A stretch of DNA of 64,000 nucleotides from Pseudomonas grandcourensis (GTDB lineage Bacteria > Pseudomonadota > Gammaproteobacteria > Pseudomonadales > Pseudomonadaceae): contig NZ_CP150919.1 of the NCBI RefSeq assembly GCF_039909015.1, positions 6,238,501 through 6,302,500 of the forward strand. The letters are read 5' to 3'. A model generated the notes under the pieces. The model did not search any database and was not told the DNA's origin. It was given only the letters and a program-made list of their open reading frames with translations. Every line of letters begins with the position of its first letter. The stretch's first letter is position 1. This document shows, piece by piece, positions 62,973 through 64,000 of the stretch. The translations under genes were made by a program, and so were the position numbers.

Positions 62973-64000
62973 CTAGAGCCTTACACTGGCAAACGTCGAC
63001 TCATTGCGCGCCTGGCTCAGCGCCGACAACGGCCCGGACAACGGCGACAGCACCAGCGCTTGTGGCAACGGCATCATCGCCACTTGCTGGGTGGTGTTGG
63101 ACCCTACGCGCTCGTCACGCGGCGGAATGCCGAAGTATTCGCGGTAGCACTTGGAAAAGTGCGGCGTGGACACGAAGCCACAGACCGACGCCACTTCGAT
63201 GATCGACATCGGCGTTTGCTTGAGCAGCTGGCGCGCGCGGATCAGGCGCAGCTTGAGGTAGTAACGCGACGGCGAGCAGTGCAGGTATTTCTGGAACAGG
63301 CGTTCGAGCTGACGTCGGGACACCGCGACATACACCGCCAGTTCGTCCAGGTCGATCGGCTCTTCGAGATTGGCCTCCATCAACGCAACGATTTCCTGCA
63401 ACTTCGGCTGGTTGGTGCCGAGCATGTGCTTGAGCGGCACACGCTGGTGATCCTGCTCGTTGCGGATGCGCTCGTAGACGAACATTTCCGAAATGGCCGC
63501 CGACAGCTCACGACCGTGATCGCGGCTGATCAAGTGCAGCATCATGTCCAGCGGCGCGGTGCCGCCGGAGCTGGTGAAACGGTTACGGTCGAGGGTGAAC
63601 AGGCGAGTGCTCATCGCTACACGAGGGAAAGCCTCCTGCATCGCCGCCAGGCATTCCCAGTGCACGCTGCAATCAAAACCGTCGAGCAGGCCGGCGCAGG
63701 CCAGGGCCCAGCTGCCGGTGCACACCGCACCGAGGCGGCGGGACTGGCGCGCCTGGCTTTGCAGCCATGACACGTGTTCGCGGGTAACAGTGCGCTGGAT
63801 GCCGATGCCACCGCAAACAATCACGGTGTCCATTGGCGGCGCTTTGTGCATGGAGGCGTCGGGGGTGATTTGCAGGCCGTCACTGGCCCAGACCTGGCCG
63901 CCGTCGACGGTGAGGGTGGTCCAGCGATACAGCTCGCGACCGGACAACTGGTTGGCCATGCGCAGGGGTTCCACTGCGGAGGCCAGAGAAATCAGCGTGA
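62973..64000 (-). CDS. gbdR: Glycine betaine catabolism regulator GbdR, N-terminus cut by window edge
   Basis: GbdR is the GATase1-AraC activator that senses glycine betaine and dimethylglycine and turns on gbcAB, dgcAB and the sox operon. The visible part reads TLISLASAVEPLRMANQLSG at the edge and then the DJ-1-like sensor (DTVIVCGGIGIQRTVTREHV, RLGAVCTGSWALACAGLLDG). The C-terminal AraC domain follows (LDELAVYVAVSRRQLERLFQ, MSIIEVASVCGFVSTPHFSK, CYREYFGIPPRDER). The internal ATG at 63974 is not the true start; the frame runs off the window. About 20-30 N-terminal residues are missing by family length. Confidence 0.93.
   Translation of the reverse strand, partial: TLISLASAVEPLRMANQLSGRELYRWTTLTVDGGQVWASDGLQITPDASMHKAPPMDTVIVCGGIGIQRTVTREHVSWLQSQARQSRRLGAVCTGSWALACAGLLDGFDCSVHWECLAAMQEAFPRVAMSTRLFTLDRNRFTSSGGTAPLDMMLHLISRDHGRELSAAISEMFVYERIRNEQDHQRVPLKHMLGTNQPKLQEIVALMEANLEEPIDLDELAVYVAVSRRQLERLFQKYLHCSPSRYYLKLRLIRARQLLKQTPMSIIEVASVCGFVSTPHFSKCYREYFGIPPRDERVGSNTTQQVAMMPLPQALVLSPLSGPLSALSQARNESTFASVRL

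Overview
This window reads as chromosomal DNA of a Pseudomonas of the fluorescens type. Codon use is GC-rich, the gene families are pseudomonad (GbcAB, DgcAB, SoxBDAG, GbdR, CdhR, GcvR-like, RloA-type retropepsin, DUF2780, TraX), and many intergenic gaps carry pseudomonad REP/REPIN palindromes of three sequence families. No rRNA, tRNA, CRISPR array, prophage or insertion sequence was seen.

Left part, 1-25302: biotin synthesis (bioF cut by the window edge, bioB), comF, modE, a Tat-exported PhoX-type phosphatase, the kinase srkA, the permease rarD, a GcvR-like double-ACT protein, malate synthase G (glcB), a single-domain response regulator, a cNMP/CBS/DUF294 signalling protein overlapping a DnaQ-like exonuclease, a ferric-siderophore unit (ECF sigma, FecR-type anti-sigma, FiuA-like TonB receptor, PepSY membrane protein, 59-residue membrane protein), a hexuronate-type MFS transporter, a glutathione S-transferase, a periplasmic retropepsin-like protein, an acyltransferase and DUF2780. 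As I recall PAO1, this is the order of one side of oriC.

Junction, 25303-26730: a short Rhs core protein with an AT-rich C-terminus that resembles an ADP-ribosyltransferase, with no visible immunity gene, ending in a strong terminator.

Right part, 26731-64000: a long neighbourhood for catabolism of quaternary amines. Gamma-butyrobetaine is hydroxylated to carnitine (dioxygenase at 60728). CdhA, CdhC and CdhB turn carnitine into glycine betaine, with CaiX for uptake and CdhR for control. GbcAB demethylates betaine to dimethylglycine. DgcAB with a dedicated ETF pair gives sarcosine. SoxBDAG gives glycine. GlyA, FdhA and PurU handle the one-carbon units, and LtaE acts on threonine/glycine. GbdR, the expected master regulator, sits at the right edge and is cut by it.

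Accessory DNA interrupts this neighbourhood. 41698-45834 holds an AT-rich gene for a PI-PLC-X/Ig/FnIII protein, a degenerate three-unit repeat with perfect DnaA boxes, and a frameshifted two-motif aspartic protease. 54125-55750 holds an LprI-like protein, a RelE/HigB-type toxin-antitoxin pair and DUF3010. An AAC(6')-I-like acetyltransferase ends directly against gbdR.

The most unusual structure is a bipartite repeat, T5-6 GAYCAG followed 59-60 bp later by TTATCCACA. It occurs once at 8167-8235 and twice at 44379-44608 with the same spacing. The other main leads are the Rhs toxin candidate, the PLC-X protein, the dipeptidase-fold protein that has lost metal ligands, and one REP element nested inside another.
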